Positions 1 to 6,798 of a stretch of 10,945 bases of DNA are shown here, one piece after another (the first letter of the stretch is position 1; every line of letters starts with the position of its first letter). A program made the position numbers and the translations under genes. Below the pieces are notes generated by a model, which was given only the letters and a program-made list of their open reading frames with translations, had not been told where the DNA came from and did not search any database. The DNA comes from CAYFVR01 sp046541515 (GTDB lineage Bacteria > Desulfobacterota > Desulfobacteria > Desulfobacterales > Desulfococcaceae): NCBI GenBank assembly GCA_046541515.1, contig JBKHDD010000168.1:1-10945 (forward strand), written 5' to 3'.

Positions 1-606
1 AGTCTTCGCTTTTACCGCCCCGCCCCGTGCCGAAAACGCAAGGAAAACCGGATACTTCGGCCCCTTTTCCCACAGAGCCCGCGCCGTATCCCGTTTCACT
101 TGGATCGCAGTATCTCCCCCGCTTTCCGGCAGCTTCAGCCCCGGAACCTTGGAAACCCACTCTTTCCATTCCACCTTCACGGGAAACCGCCCCGTATCGA
201 TGTCGTAGCCTGCCTTTTCCAGCGTGCCCGTTCCCGCCAACACCGGCGGATGGTTGTTGATCCGCGACTCGAATTCCTCCATCGTTTCAAAATGATCACG
301 CTCGAAATCCGGCGGCGGGACGTCTTCCAAATACCATTTTTTCCCCAACGGTGCGGATATCCGCGTACCGGACTTCGAGGAAGGCGATTCTTGCTTTGCC
401 GCTGCTTCTTCGGTAGGCCTCCCCTTGACCTGTTCCAACTTTTTCAAGCGCCGCCAGTTCCCCCGGGCGATCTCCACCCGCCGCCGGTACGCCTCCCGCT
501 CCTTCTCGCTCACCTCGGACAAATACCGCTTGAACTCCCAGCCGCACTGGCCACAGTATTCGGGGTTCTCTGCTTTCAAATCGATTTCGCAGATGGGACA
601 CTTCAT
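1..606 (-). CDS. Zinc-ribbon hypothetical protein, 3' end outside window
   Basis: The frame is open from an ATG at 606 to the left edge (202 codons), so the C-terminus is missing. A well-placed Shine-Dalgarno GAGGAG (612-617) sits 5 bases upstream of the ATG and decides the start. The N-terminus is a compact zinc ribbon: Cys3-x2-Cys6 and Cys18-x2-Cys21, the second pair in CGQCGW. Residues about 24-60 are a charged, probably helical linker rich in Lys, Arg and Glu. It is followed by a low-complexity Ala/Ser/Glu stretch (about 61-80). The remainder (about 85-202) looks globular, with FETMEEFESRI, AGTGTLEKAGYDIDTGRFP and a Trp-rich KVEWKEW segment ending in PVFLAFSARGG. I do not recognise this last domain. 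No signal peptide or membrane segment is visible, so a cytoplasmic protein is likely. It lies downstream of the radical SAM gene on the same strand, separated by a 430-base repeat block, so co-transcription is uncertain. Confidence 0.85.
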   Translation of the reverse strand, partial: MKCPICEIDLKAENPEYCGQCGWEFKRYLSEVSEKEREAYRRRVEIARGNWRRLKKLEQVKGRPTEEAAAKQESPSSKSGTRISAPLGKKWYLEDVPPPDFERDHFETMEEFESRINNHPPVLAGTGTLEKAGYDIDTGRFPVKVEWKEWVSKVPGLKLPESGGDTAIQVKRDTARALWEKGPKYPVFLAFSARGGAVKAKT

Positions 607-637
607 TAGGACTCCTCGTCCGGATTGGATATTGGTT

Positions 638-1040
638 TTGAACTGGGATTATGGGGATTTTGGGGATGGACTGGATGAATCGGAACCATCCTGGCTATCT
701 TTTCTCATCCTGAAAATCCGGATTCAAGCGTTTCCGAACTGGGATTATGGGGGATTTCCGGGATGGACTGGATTTTTTTGCCCTTGGAATCCGGATTTCC
801 GGGATGGAGAACCGGATTTGCAGGATGGGCCGGAATGCCGTTCACTTTGGGATTTCCAAAGGACGAATGTGCCGGATTGTCCGAGGGCGAATGCAATTCG
901 CCCCTACAAATTTTCGCCAAAATGAACGGTATTGGGTTTAGGCGGAACCATCCTGGATATCCTTTTTTCATCCTGAACATCCCGATTCAAACCCGAAAAA
1001 ATCCTGAAAATCCCGATAATCCCCCATAATCCCAGTTCAA
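638..1040. repeat. 9-nt-periodic direct and inverted repeat block
   Basis: This stretch between two genes holds no gene. The block GAACTGGGATTATGGGG occurs at 640-656 and 736-752 and in inverted orientation at about 1020-1038. The block CGGAACCATCCTGG-(C/A)TATC...TCATCCTGAA.ATCC.GATTCAA occurs directly at 681-726 and 943-990. Inside the arms the sequence is built from degenerate 9-nt units: GGGATTATG, GGGATTTTG, GGGATGGAC, TGGATGAAT at 644-679, and ATCC-type units such as ATCCTGAAA, ATCCCGATA, ATCCCCCAT at 1001-1027. One reading is a compact copy (about 638-727) beside a second copy (about 736-990) interrupted by roughly 165 bases. The right edge carries the stop codon of the radical SAM gene. 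It resembles intergenic repeat families of the ATCCTGAAAATCC kind seen in several environmental bacteria (from memory, not checked). Confidence 0.75.
885..903. repeat. Short palindrome GGGCGAA-N5-TTCGCCC
   Basis: GGGCGAATGCAATTCGCCC has perfect 7-base arms (885-891 and 897-903) around a 5-base loop and is followed by CCTAC. It lies inside the part that interrupts the second repeat copy. The motif is like REP-type palindromes found scattered in many bacterial genomes; whether it is repeated in this genome cannot be seen here. No T-run follows on either strand, so a terminator role is not supported. Confidence 0.5.
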
Positions 1041-1669
1041 AAACGCCCCCCTCGCTCCCGGCCCATTTTCGTCAATTCTTTTTCCCGCCATTTTCTCAAT
1101 ATATCCCGTCCGGGAATCCCCGCCAGAAAAAGCTCTTCGCCAACCAAATGCAATTCCGCCGCCCGCCGCGACCGGCCATACCATTCGGAAACGATCCCCG
1201 CATACCGGTCCGTCAGCGGATGAACATCCTGATTGTCCGATCCCCGCAGGCTCCGGCCGTCGTCCCGCTCCGCCAGGTATGGCCCGTCGATCAGTAGATC
1301 GATGGACCCCAAAAAATTCCGGACCGCCGATTCCCGTTCCTTCTTCTCCCGCAGTTCCGGCAGCGGGAACCCACTGTACACAATCACCCCCAAATCCCGC
1401 CGGTTCCGGACCTCGCGGATCAGTTTCACCAGTCCTTTCGCTTGCAAAAACGGTTCCCCCCCGGTGATGGTGATCCCCTCGATTTCTTCCGCGGCCAGAA
1501 TTCGTTCCGCCAACGCCGAAACCGCCATGGAAAAGCCGCCGTCCATGGACCGGGCCGCGGGCGTCATGCAGCCCGCGCAGCTTCGCCCGCAGCCCTGCGT
1601 CCACAGCGCGAACCGTTCATGGGGACCAAGGGCCCTGGTTTTGGGCAAAAATCCGTACATGCGTAACAT
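1037..1669 (-). CDS. NrdG-like radical SAM / 4Fe-4S activating enzyme
   Basis: A 210-residue protein of the short radical SAM group that includes NrdG, the activase which places a glycyl radical on anaerobic ribonucleotide reductase. The cluster motif Cys27-x3-Cys31-x2-Cys34 (WTQGCGRSCAGC) would hold the 4Fe-4S cluster that cleaves S-adenosylmethionine. ITITGGEPF (66-74) is the SAM-binding GGE motif. LLIDGPY (125-131) and LRGSDNQ (141-147) are further family-typical segments. The length fits the family (about 150-230). The start at 1669 is supported by GGAGAG six bases upstream; a second Met at residue 4 is an alternative. No nrdD or other glycyl-radical enzyme is in the window, so the substrate is unknown and no gene symbol is given. 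The stop codon lies inside the edge of the adjoining repeat block, so the last few residues may be repeat-derived. Confidence 0.85.
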   Translation of the reverse strand: MLRMYGFLPKTRALGPHERFALWTQGCGRSCAGCMTPAARSMDGGFSMAVSALAERILAAEEIEGITITGGEPFLQAKGLVKLIREVRNRRDLGVIVYSGFPLPELREKKERESAVRNFLGSIDLLIDGPYLAERDDGRSLRGSDNQDVHPLTDRYAGIVSEWYGRSRRAAELHLVGEELFLAGIPGRDILRKWREKELTKMGRERGGRF

Positions 1670-1722
1670 ACGGTTCTCTCCAAAAAATTTTCAAATCGTG
1701 AAGGACGAAAAAGGAGGGGGGG

Positions 1723-1751
1723 ATTGTAGCGCAATTTTGATTATCTGAAAA
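1723..1751 (-). promoter_or_regulatory. Probable sigma70-type promoter of the radical SAM gene
   Basis: On the minus strand TTTTCA (1751-1746; 4 of 6 to TTGACA) is followed after exactly 17 bases by TACAAT (1728-1723; 5 of 6 to TATAAT). Transcription would begin near 1716, giving a leader of about 47 bases that holds the GGAGAG ribosome site. This is a consensus match by eye only. Confidence 0.5.
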
Positions 1752-1833
1752 TTGCTTTTATTCCTTCCCTTATGAGGGCGAGGCCGGGCGGAAGGGAAAA
1801 ATGGCGGGGGGTGGAACAAAAAGCATTGGACGC

Positions 1834-1874
1834 AAAAACGCCCGACCCTTGGAATGGGGATCGGGCGTTCCAAA
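1834..1874 (-). terminator. Intrinsic terminator-like hairpin
   Basis: AACGCCCGA (1837-1845) pairs with TCGGGCGTT (1861-1869), and CCC (1846-1848) can pair with GGG (1857-1859) past one bulge. Read on the minus strand the stem is followed by five T (1838-1834), as in a Rho-independent terminator. It would stop transcripts coming from the AAA-ATPase/MITE side before the radical SAM promoter. Its arms match those of the hairpin at 3709-3752. Confidence 0.6.
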
Positions 1875-1963
1875 ACGGGAACAAGGACATTGCCGTGAAA
1901 ACCATAATCGTCCCGAAGGGAGGAGTTTTTCCCTCCGTCCAATAATACGTCATCCCCCGAATC

Positions 1964-2099
1964 GGGCACTGGTTCAGTTGAATGGGAATCTAAATAAAAC
2001 CAATGAGTTAGGATGTTCGACAATGTAGGGTCAAATGCTTGATATTATAGTGGAATTTTATCCCAACCCGATATTTCCCATTCAACTGAACCAGTGCCC
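1964..2099. mobile_element. MITE-like element with 25-bp perfect terminal inverted repeats
   Basis: Positions 1964-1988 (beginning GGGCACTGGTTCAGTTGAA) are the exact reverse complement of 2075-2099 (ending CTGAACCAGTGCCC), with no mismatch over 25 bases. They enclose 86 AT-rich bases with no convincing reading frame, giving a 136-bp unit. Short length, long perfect ends and no transposase fit a non-autonomous miniature inverted-repeat element. I see no clear target-site duplication (flanks CGAATC and AAGCCC). I cannot name the parent insertion sequence. A plain large hairpin is the alternative. Confidence 0.65.
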
Positions 2100-2226
2100 A
2101 AGCCCCTAAATTATGGGGGAAATACCAGACTAATTTTTAAAATTTCAAATCACGGACAAGCTGAAAACAAAATTAAATTAATAATTCCAATATTTTAAGT
2201 TTAATCCCAATGTTTTTAAACAGACA
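2100..2226. other. AT-rich non-coding stretch
   Basis: This stretch is far richer in A and T than the genes around it and has no credible reading frame. It separates the MITE-like element from the decayed end of the AAA-ATPase gene and probably marks foreign or degenerated DNA. With 1670-1963 (promoter, hairpin and nothing coding) it completes the gap between the radical SAM and ATPase genes. Confidence 0.5.
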
Positions 2227-2312
2227 CTACTGAAAGGGCCTTTTCGATCGCTCCTGCGGTTCTTCCGAGGGATGAAGGGTATTCCGGTAAAGCGGTTGGA
2301 TCGCACGATAAA
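2227..2312 (-). pseudogene. Frameshifted remnant of the AAA-ATPase gene's 3' part
   Basis: Beyond the stop at 2313 the minus strand still reads protein-like in other frames. One frame gives VVYRAIQPLYRNTLH (about 2268-2312), and another, before 2222, gives GAIEKALSVVS. These resemble the stretch that in full-length family members joins the ATPase part to the C-terminal nuclease domain. The changes of frame suggest decay by small insertions or deletions, after which the sequence turns AT-rich and homology is lost. This is my reading by eye, without an alignment. Confidence 0.35.
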
Positions 2313-3476
2313 CTACGGAAAAGTTGGACTTCCGCCCAAAAGAGAAGATAGGAGAGTGCCGGTTAAAGCCGCTTTTACTTCCCGATTTGGATAACCGAGG
2401 GTAATTGTACTCTCTCCAATGTCCTTGATGGTGAGACATCCGCTTTGAAACAAAATGGCCTCGAGGTTTGGGTTTTCCATATCGTATGCGTTTAAAAAAT
2501 TGGGATTGCATTGGAAGTTTTCCAGTTGTGGAATCAAATCATACCTTTTTTTGAGTAGGTTCATTGCAAAAGTGGGTATTCCCGTTTCGAGCCAGTAGTG
2601 TTTAAACGCCATTTCATCTAGCGCTTTCAGCACCGAAAAGGGGTGGTAGACCCGGACATCTTCTTCCGAGAAGCGGTAGCCATTGTAAAAAACGCGCATA
2701 TCTTCGGTGATTGCTTTGGGGTCCTGTCCAGTTTCTTGGGCGAACTTTGCGATATACGGGGCGAAATTCAGTTCCACTTCGGCCTGGGTGTATCCCATTA
2801 TGCCCGCGTAGCGCCGATTCATGGTGATGTCGCTCAGCTCCGAAAAGATGGAAACGCGGCTGAACTTGGAGACGCCGGTGAAGAAAACGAAGCGCAGGCA
2901 GGGGGCGACCTTCGCGCCTTTGAGCACCCCGAAAAAACCCTTCATGACATCCCGGTTGGCCTGGGCGATTTCCAGGGCTTCTTCGCCCTTTCCGAGATGG
3001 GAGACTAGGGGCTTGTCGTATTCGTCCACGAGGAAGACCGCGCCCGCGCCGAAGCGGTCCCGTAGCCCAACGATCAACTCCTTCAGCCGGGTTTCCGGGT
3101 AATCGGTTTTCAGGGGAATCCCGTGCCGGTCGGCCATGAGTTGGAGGTCGCCGGAAAGGGCGTTCCGAAGGGTTTCGGGATCGCGGTGGGGAATCTCGTT
3201 GAAATCGAGAACCACCACCGGGTGTTCCTTCCATTCCCAATCGGTGTTTTGGGCGATCCACAGCCCTTCGAAGAGTTCCCGTTTTCCTTCGAACAGGCAT
3301 TTGAGCGTGGAGACGGTGAGGGACTTGCCGAAGCGGCGGGGGCGGGAGAGGAAGTAGTATTCGCCCCGGTCCACCAGTTCGAAAATATGCCGGGTCTTGT
3401 CCACGTAGAGGTCGTTCTTCTCCCGGATGCTTTCGAAGGAAGATTTGCCGATGGGGAGGGTGGGCAGCCGGTTCAT
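2313..3476 (-). CDS. AAA-ATPase_like family protein, C-terminally truncated
   Basis: A 387-residue protein of the AAA-ATPase_like family (PF09820), which normally ends in a PD-(D/E)XK nuclease-type domain (PDDEXK_9). The start MNRLPTLPIGKSSF is the typical family N-terminus, and GGAAAGG lies just upstream of the ATG at 3476; an upstream extension to 3710 is out of character and rejected. Visible motifs are YVDKT (24-28), the family's degenerate P-loop SRPRRFGKS (44-52), Walker B FLVDEYDKP (148-156), FTGVSKFSRVSIFSEL (199-214) and YNGYRFS (264-270). GYPNREVK (361-368) marks the hinge to the nuclease domain. The frame stops 19 residues later, so roughly 100 or more residues, including the nuclease, are missing. 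The ATPase core looks intact, so it may still be made, but it is most likely a pseudogene in decay. The role of the family is not well established; many copies sit in accessory regions. Confidence 0.8.
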   Translation of the reverse strand: MNRLPTLPIGKSSFESIREKNDLYVDKTRHIFELVDRGEYYFLSRPRRFGKSLTVSTLKCLFEGKRELFEGLWIAQNTDWEWKEHPVVVLDFNEIPHRDPETLRNALSGDLQLMADRHGIPLKTDYPETRLKELIVGLRDRFGAGAVFLVDEYDKPLVSHLGKGEEALEIAQANRDVMKGFFGVLKGAKVAPCLRFVFFTGVSKFSRVSIFSELSDITMNRRYAGIMGYTQAEVELNFAPYIAKFAQETGQDPKAITEDMRVFYNGYRFSEEDVRVYHPFSVLKALDEMAFKHYWLETGIPTFAMNLLKKRYDLIPQLENFQCNPNFLNAYDMENPNLEAILFQSGCLTIKDIGESTITLGYPNREVKAALTGTLLSSLLGGSPTFP

Positions 3477-3535
3477 GGCGGTGCCTTTCCGCTTGGATGG
3501 AAGGATTTGGCTTTGTCTCGCGTTTGCTCCCCAAT

Positions 3536-3694
3536 TTAATCCAGAAGGCCGAAAATTTCCAGCCGTACCAGCGGTTCCGGTTTCGCCGAATCCTTCGCTA
3601 CCGCTTCCTGGAATCTCGGGAATTCGCGGGCCGTCGCCGAAATGTTCCGTTTGGTGGCGAGTGGCCATGCCAAATAAACGGCGGTTTCGAGGAA
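3536..3694 (-). pseudogene. Orphan coding remnant (about 52 codons) of unknown origin
   Basis: Directly after the terminator at 3709 the minus strand reads TAVYLAWPLATKRNISATA and then FPRFQEAVAKDSAKPEPLV to a TAA stop at 3536. The stretch has GC-rich third positions and a protein-like composition ending in RLEIFGLLD. There is no ATG in this frame after the terminator (only a TTG at 3670) and no ribosome site, and the frame's upstream part is the terminator itself. It looks like the preserved 3' end of a gene whose 5' part was lost. I do not recognise the family. Confidence 0.35.
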
Positions 3695-3708
3695 TCGGGT
3701 CTGAAACC

Positions 3709-3752
3709 AAAAAACGCCCGAAAACCGCGTCACCGGCTTCGGGCGTTCCAAA
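3709..3752 (-). terminator. Rho-independent terminator downstream of the TPR gene
   Basis: AACGCCCGAA (3713-3722) pairs perfectly with TTCGGGCGTT (3738-3747), and CCG/CGG in the loop can add pairs. On the minus strand the stem is followed by six T (3714-3709). It lies about 30 bases after the stop of the TPR gene at 3783, where a terminator of that gene is expected. Confidence 0.8.
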
Positions 3753-3782
3753 GAATGCCGAAAGAATGGAGAAAGCCGGCTT

Positions 3783-4268
3783 CTACCAGCTCTTCTCCTT
3801 CTCCCCATCCATGAAGGCTTGCAGGTCGGCCATTTCTTCCTCCGCCCCCAGCTTCTTCAAAATGTCGAGCTGTTCCCGGGCCTTGTCCATCTGGCCCATT
3901 TGGACGTAGGCTTCGCCGAGGTATTCGTGGGCGGCGGCCAACTCGTCGTCCAGTTCGATGGCCTTGTTGTAGGTGCGAACCGCCTTCTCGAACATCCCCT
4001 GCTTGCGGTAGGCGTAGCCGAGGTTGCTGTAGGCTTCGGCGTAGTCGGGATCGGCTTCCACGGCTTTTTCGAACTGGGCGGCCGATTTTTTCCAATCCTC
4101 CGCCTTCCGGTATTCCAGCCCTTTCTCGAAATACTCGTTGGCGGTGGTCCGTTTATCGTCTCCGGCCGACGGCGTGGGTTCGGTTCCCGCGGACCAGGCG
4201 GGGCCGGCGAGAAAAAGGGTGGCGAAGATCGCAAAGGAAGCAAAGAGGCTGTTTCGTGCGTGTCGCAT
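3783..4268 (-). CDS. Exported TPR-repeat protein
   Basis: A 161-residue protein with a signal peptide: the basic start MRHAR, a hydrophobic core (about 7-22) and a plausible signal peptidase I site after AWS (residue 26). It is followed by a short Ser/Thr/Pro linker. Three tetratricopeptide repeats then follow: 43-76 (YFEKGLEYRKAEDWKKSAAQ), 77-110 (AYSNLGYAYRKQGMFEKAV) and 111-143 (AAHEYLGEAYVQMGQMDKA). A short acidic and basic tail closes it. TPRs form helical scaffolds for protein contacts, so a periplasmic adaptor role is likely; no catalytic domain is present. The start at 4268 is set by AAGGAG seven bases upstream and by the signal peptide; a longer frame reaching 4487 has no such support. 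It is separated from the kinase upstream by 268 bases and ends in its own terminator, so it is probably a single-gene unit. Confidence 0.85.
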   Translation of the reverse strand: MRHARNSLFASFAIFATLFLAGPAWSAGTEPTPSAGDDKRTTANEYFEKGLEYRKAEDWKKSAAQFEKAVEADPDYAEAYSNLGYAYRKQGMFEKAVRTYNKAIELDDELAAAHEYLGEAYVQMGQMDKAREQLDILKKLGAEEEMADLQAFMDGEKEKSW

Positions 4269-4536
4269 GATAAACTCCTTTTCGGCGGGCGCATGCGCCG
4301 AGGCCTCGGAAACCGGTGCGTGGGAAGGCGTATCCGGGCGGAAGGGACAAAACCAGCACGTTATCCTCTCCAGCCGGTTGGAACCTTCCCATCCCCGGCT
4401 CCAAAACGACGATCGGCGCGGGTTCTGGATATCCGTGGAATTCCTTCCGTCGGACATCCGTTTCGAAAAGGGTAACCATCCCGCCAAGGAATGAAAGGGG
4501 CCGTTTCGTTTTCGGATCGCGCGGACGGGGCTTCCG

Positions 4537-6798
4537 TTACGTCCAGAACGGGTCGTCGGAGATCGGCGCCGGGTTTCCGGGCGATTCCGGCAAGTTCACG
4601 AAAAAGGTGCTGCCCTTGCCCAATTCGGATTCCAGCCGCACCGAGCCCCCGAGGTGGCGGGCCGCCTTGGCGATGATGGCCAGTCCCATGCCGCTGCCTT
4701 CGTATTCCTTTTGGGTGTGCATCCGCTTAAAGATCTTAAAGACGTGTTCATGGTATCGAGGAGCGATCCCTAGGCCGTTGTCCCGGACGAAGAGTTCGAT
4801 CCGGCCCGGCGCGTCCTTTTGCCAGCCCACCTCCACCCGTTTGGGGTTGGACTGGTTGAATTTCAAGGCGTTGCCGATCAGATTGGAGAGGATTATTCGG
4901 ATCAGCCGGGGTTGCGCCCGGAGACGCGGCCAGGTTTCGGAATGGACGATTTCCACCGTCGGGTCCACCACGTAAAGCGCCATGATTTCGCGCAGAATCT
5001 CGGGAAAATCGATGGATATGGGCGGTTCCGGCCGGTTTCCGAGCTTGGCCAGTCCTCGCAGCTCCGCGATGAGATACCGTCCGTTTCGGGTGACCTGCCG
5101 CAGATTTTCCAGAAAGCCGCGCTGCTCGTCCGGGAGCGTATCGGCCAGATCGGCGAGCAGAAAACCGGCGTAGTGGGAAGCGGCCCGGATGGCTCCGTCC
5201 AGGTCGTGGGAGACGGCTTCGGAAAAATCGAAAAGTTCCTCGTAGGCGGTGCGCAATTTTTGGTTCGCGGCCCGAAGGCTTTGCTCCGCGTTTTTGAGCC
5301 GGGTGATGTCGTGGGACACCGCCAGCGCCGCGTACACTTCGCCGTCCGCGTTTCGAAGCGGGGTCATGTGGGTGACGTAGTGGCGGCCCTGGCTGAAATT
5401 CTCCACCCGCTCGGGTTCTCCGTCCAAAGTCCGGCGATACGCCGGTTCGTATGCCGCGGCCGACGGGAGATCGAGGGCTTCGGTCACGGTTCGGCCCTCC
5501 AGGTCTTCCGGCCGCAGGCCCATGGTGGCCAGGGCCCGGCCTTCGGCCAGGATGTATCGCAAGTCGCGGTCCACCAGAAAAACCGCCCCGTTGGGCAGGT
5601 TGGCCGCCAGGGAGCGATACCGCTCCTCGCTGGCCCGAAGCGCCGCCTCGGCCTCCTTGCGTTCGCTGATGTCTTCCACGAAGGCGATGATCCACCGGGG
5701 ATCGCCTTCGGCGTCCCGGATCAGCGACGCGCTTTTCCGGCCCCAGGCCACCCGGCCGTCCTTGCGGCGGTAGCGGTTTTCCAGCACGAAGTCGTCGATG
5801 GCGCCGGTTCGCAGTCGGTCCATCCATCGTTCGTTTTCCGCCAAGTCGTCGGGATGGACCATCTCCCGGAAGGTTTGCGCCGCCAGTTCTTCGGCGGAAT
5901 AGCCGGTAAGTCGTTGGTAGGCGGGGTTGGCGTCCACGAAACGGCCGTCGAGGCGCATCATGGTGAAACCGATGGCCGCGTTGGCGAAGGCGGCCCGGAA
6001 TTTCTCCTCGCTTTGGCGCAGGGCCTCGGCCGCCCGCCGCTTTGCGGTGACGTCGTGGAAAACGAGCACCGCGCCCACGGTCCGGCCCGCGGCGTCCAGG
6101 ATCGGCGCGGCCATGTCTTCCACGGGGACGGTCCCGCCGTCCCGCCGAACCAGGGCCGCGTGATTCTCCAGGGGAACCGGTTTCCCCTCCCGCAGGGCCC
6201 GGGAGACGGGCGGTTCCAGCGGCGTTCCGGTCGGTTCGTCCACCACCCGGAACACCTCCGCCAGCGGGCGGCCCTCGGCTTCCTCGGCGGTCCGGCCGGT
6301 CAGCGCCTCGGCGACGGAGTTGATCAGCGTGATCCGTTCGTCGGCGTCGGTGGCGATGACCGCGTCCCCAATGCTCAGCAGGGTCACCCGAAGCCATTCC
6401 CGCTGCTCCCGAACCCGACGTTCGGCCAGATGCTTGTACAGCGCCATCTCGATTTGGCTGGCCAGCTCCCGTTCTTCGAAGGGCTTCAGGATATAGCCGA
6501 ACGGTTGGGCGATTTTGGCCCGTTTCAGGGTGGCCGGGTCCGAATGGGCCGTCAGGAAAACCACCGGAATGTCCAGCTCTTCCCGGACGGCATCCGCCGC
6601 TTCGATGCCGTCCATGGTCCCTCCCAGGCGGATGTCCATCAACACCAGATCCGGACGCAGACGACGGGCCAGGGAGATCGCCTCCTCGGCGCCGGCGGCG
6701 GTTGCCGCCACCGCGTGGCCGAGGCGCTCCAGCTTGTTTGCCAGATCCGCCCCGACGACGGCTTCGTCTTCCACCACGAGAATGCTTTTTTGGCTCAT
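4537..6798 (-). CDS. Hybrid sensor kinase, REC-PAS-PAS-PAS-HisKA-HATPase
   Basis: A 753-residue cytoplasmic kinase with no membrane segment. Residues 5-122 are a receiver domain with the acidic pair Glu10/Asp11, phospho-acceptor Asp55 (LVLMDIRL), Thr83 and Lys105 (ILKPF). Three PAS domains follow at about 135-255, 263-385 and 390-505. The dimerisation/phosphotransfer helix has His531 in AVSHDLDGAIRAAS. The ATPase domain shows the N box with Asn639/Asn643 (SNLIGNALKF), DNGLGI (673-678) and GSGMGL (701-706). The H box departs from the usual SHDLRxPL: the proline is missing. The ATG at 6798 overlaps the stop of the upstream kinase (ATGA), with GGAGGT eight bases upstream; a longer frame to 7170 is out-of-frame shadow of that kinase. 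The upstream kinase is the natural donor for its receiver domain. It is the last gene of the kai operon, and I see no clear terminator after it. Confidence 0.9.
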   Translation of the reverse strand: MSQKSILVVEDEAVVGADLANKLERLGHAVAATAAGAEEAISLARRLRPDLVLMDIRLGGTMDGIEAADAVREELDIPVVFLTAHSDPATLKRAKIAQPFGYILKPFEERELASQIEMALYKHLAERRVREQREWLRVTLLSIGDAVIATDADERITLINSVAEALTGRTAEEAEGRPLAEVFRVVDEPTGTPLEPPVSRALREGKPVPLENHAALVRRDGGTVPVEDMAAPILDAAGRTVGAVLVFHDVTAKRRAAEALRQSEEKFRAAFANAAIGFTMMRLDGRFVDANPAYQRLTGYSAEELAAQTFREMVHPDDLAENERWMDRLRTGAIDDFVLENRYRRKDGRVAWGRKSASLIRDAEGDPRWIIAFVEDISERKEAEAALRASEERYRSLAANLPNGAVFLVDRDLRYILAEGRALATMGLRPEDLEGRTVTEALDLPSAAAYEPAYRRTLDGEPERVENFSQGRHYVTHMTPLRNADGEVYAALAVSHDITRLKNAEQSLRAANQKLRTAYEELFDFSEAVSHDLDGAIRAASHYAGFLLADLADTLPDEQRGFLENLRQVTRNGRYLIAELRGLAKLGNRPEPPISIDFPEILREIMALYVVDPTVEIVHSETWPRLRAQPRLIRIILSNLIGNALKFNQSNPKRVEVGWQKDAPGRIELFVRDNGLGIAPRYHEHVFKIFKRMHTQKEYEGSGMGLAIIAKAARHLGGSVRLESELGKGSTFFVNLPESPGNPAPISDDPFWT

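Noticed and set aside
638..1040. CRISPR array
   Set aside because: The 9-nt periodicity has no constant repeat-spacer layout, units are degenerate and inverted, and no cas gene is present.
1918..1936. GGGAGG-N7-CCCTCC hairpin
   Set aside because: Only six pairs, and no T-run follows on either strand; too weak to call a terminator.
1691..2023. Minus-strand frames across the terminator hairpin and MITE end
   Set aside because: They read through a hairpin and an inverted repeat, have no ribosome site and no homology that I recognise.
3477..3710. N-terminal extension of the AAA-ATPase frame up to 3710
   Set aside because: Composition changes abruptly, the family N-terminus and ribosome site lie at 3476, and the extension is an alternative frame of the 3536-3694 remnant.
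4153..4479. Possible small gene before the TPR gene (begins MVTLFETDVRRKEFHGY)
   Set aside because: The first 55 residues look fairly protein-like, but there is no ribosome site and the frame runs through the ribosome site and signal peptide of the TPR gene before stopping. Kept out, though a short real product cannot be excluded.
4480..4536. Terminator after the hybrid kinase
   Set aside because: I searched the bases after the TAA at 4537 and found no stem longer than four pairs and no T-run.
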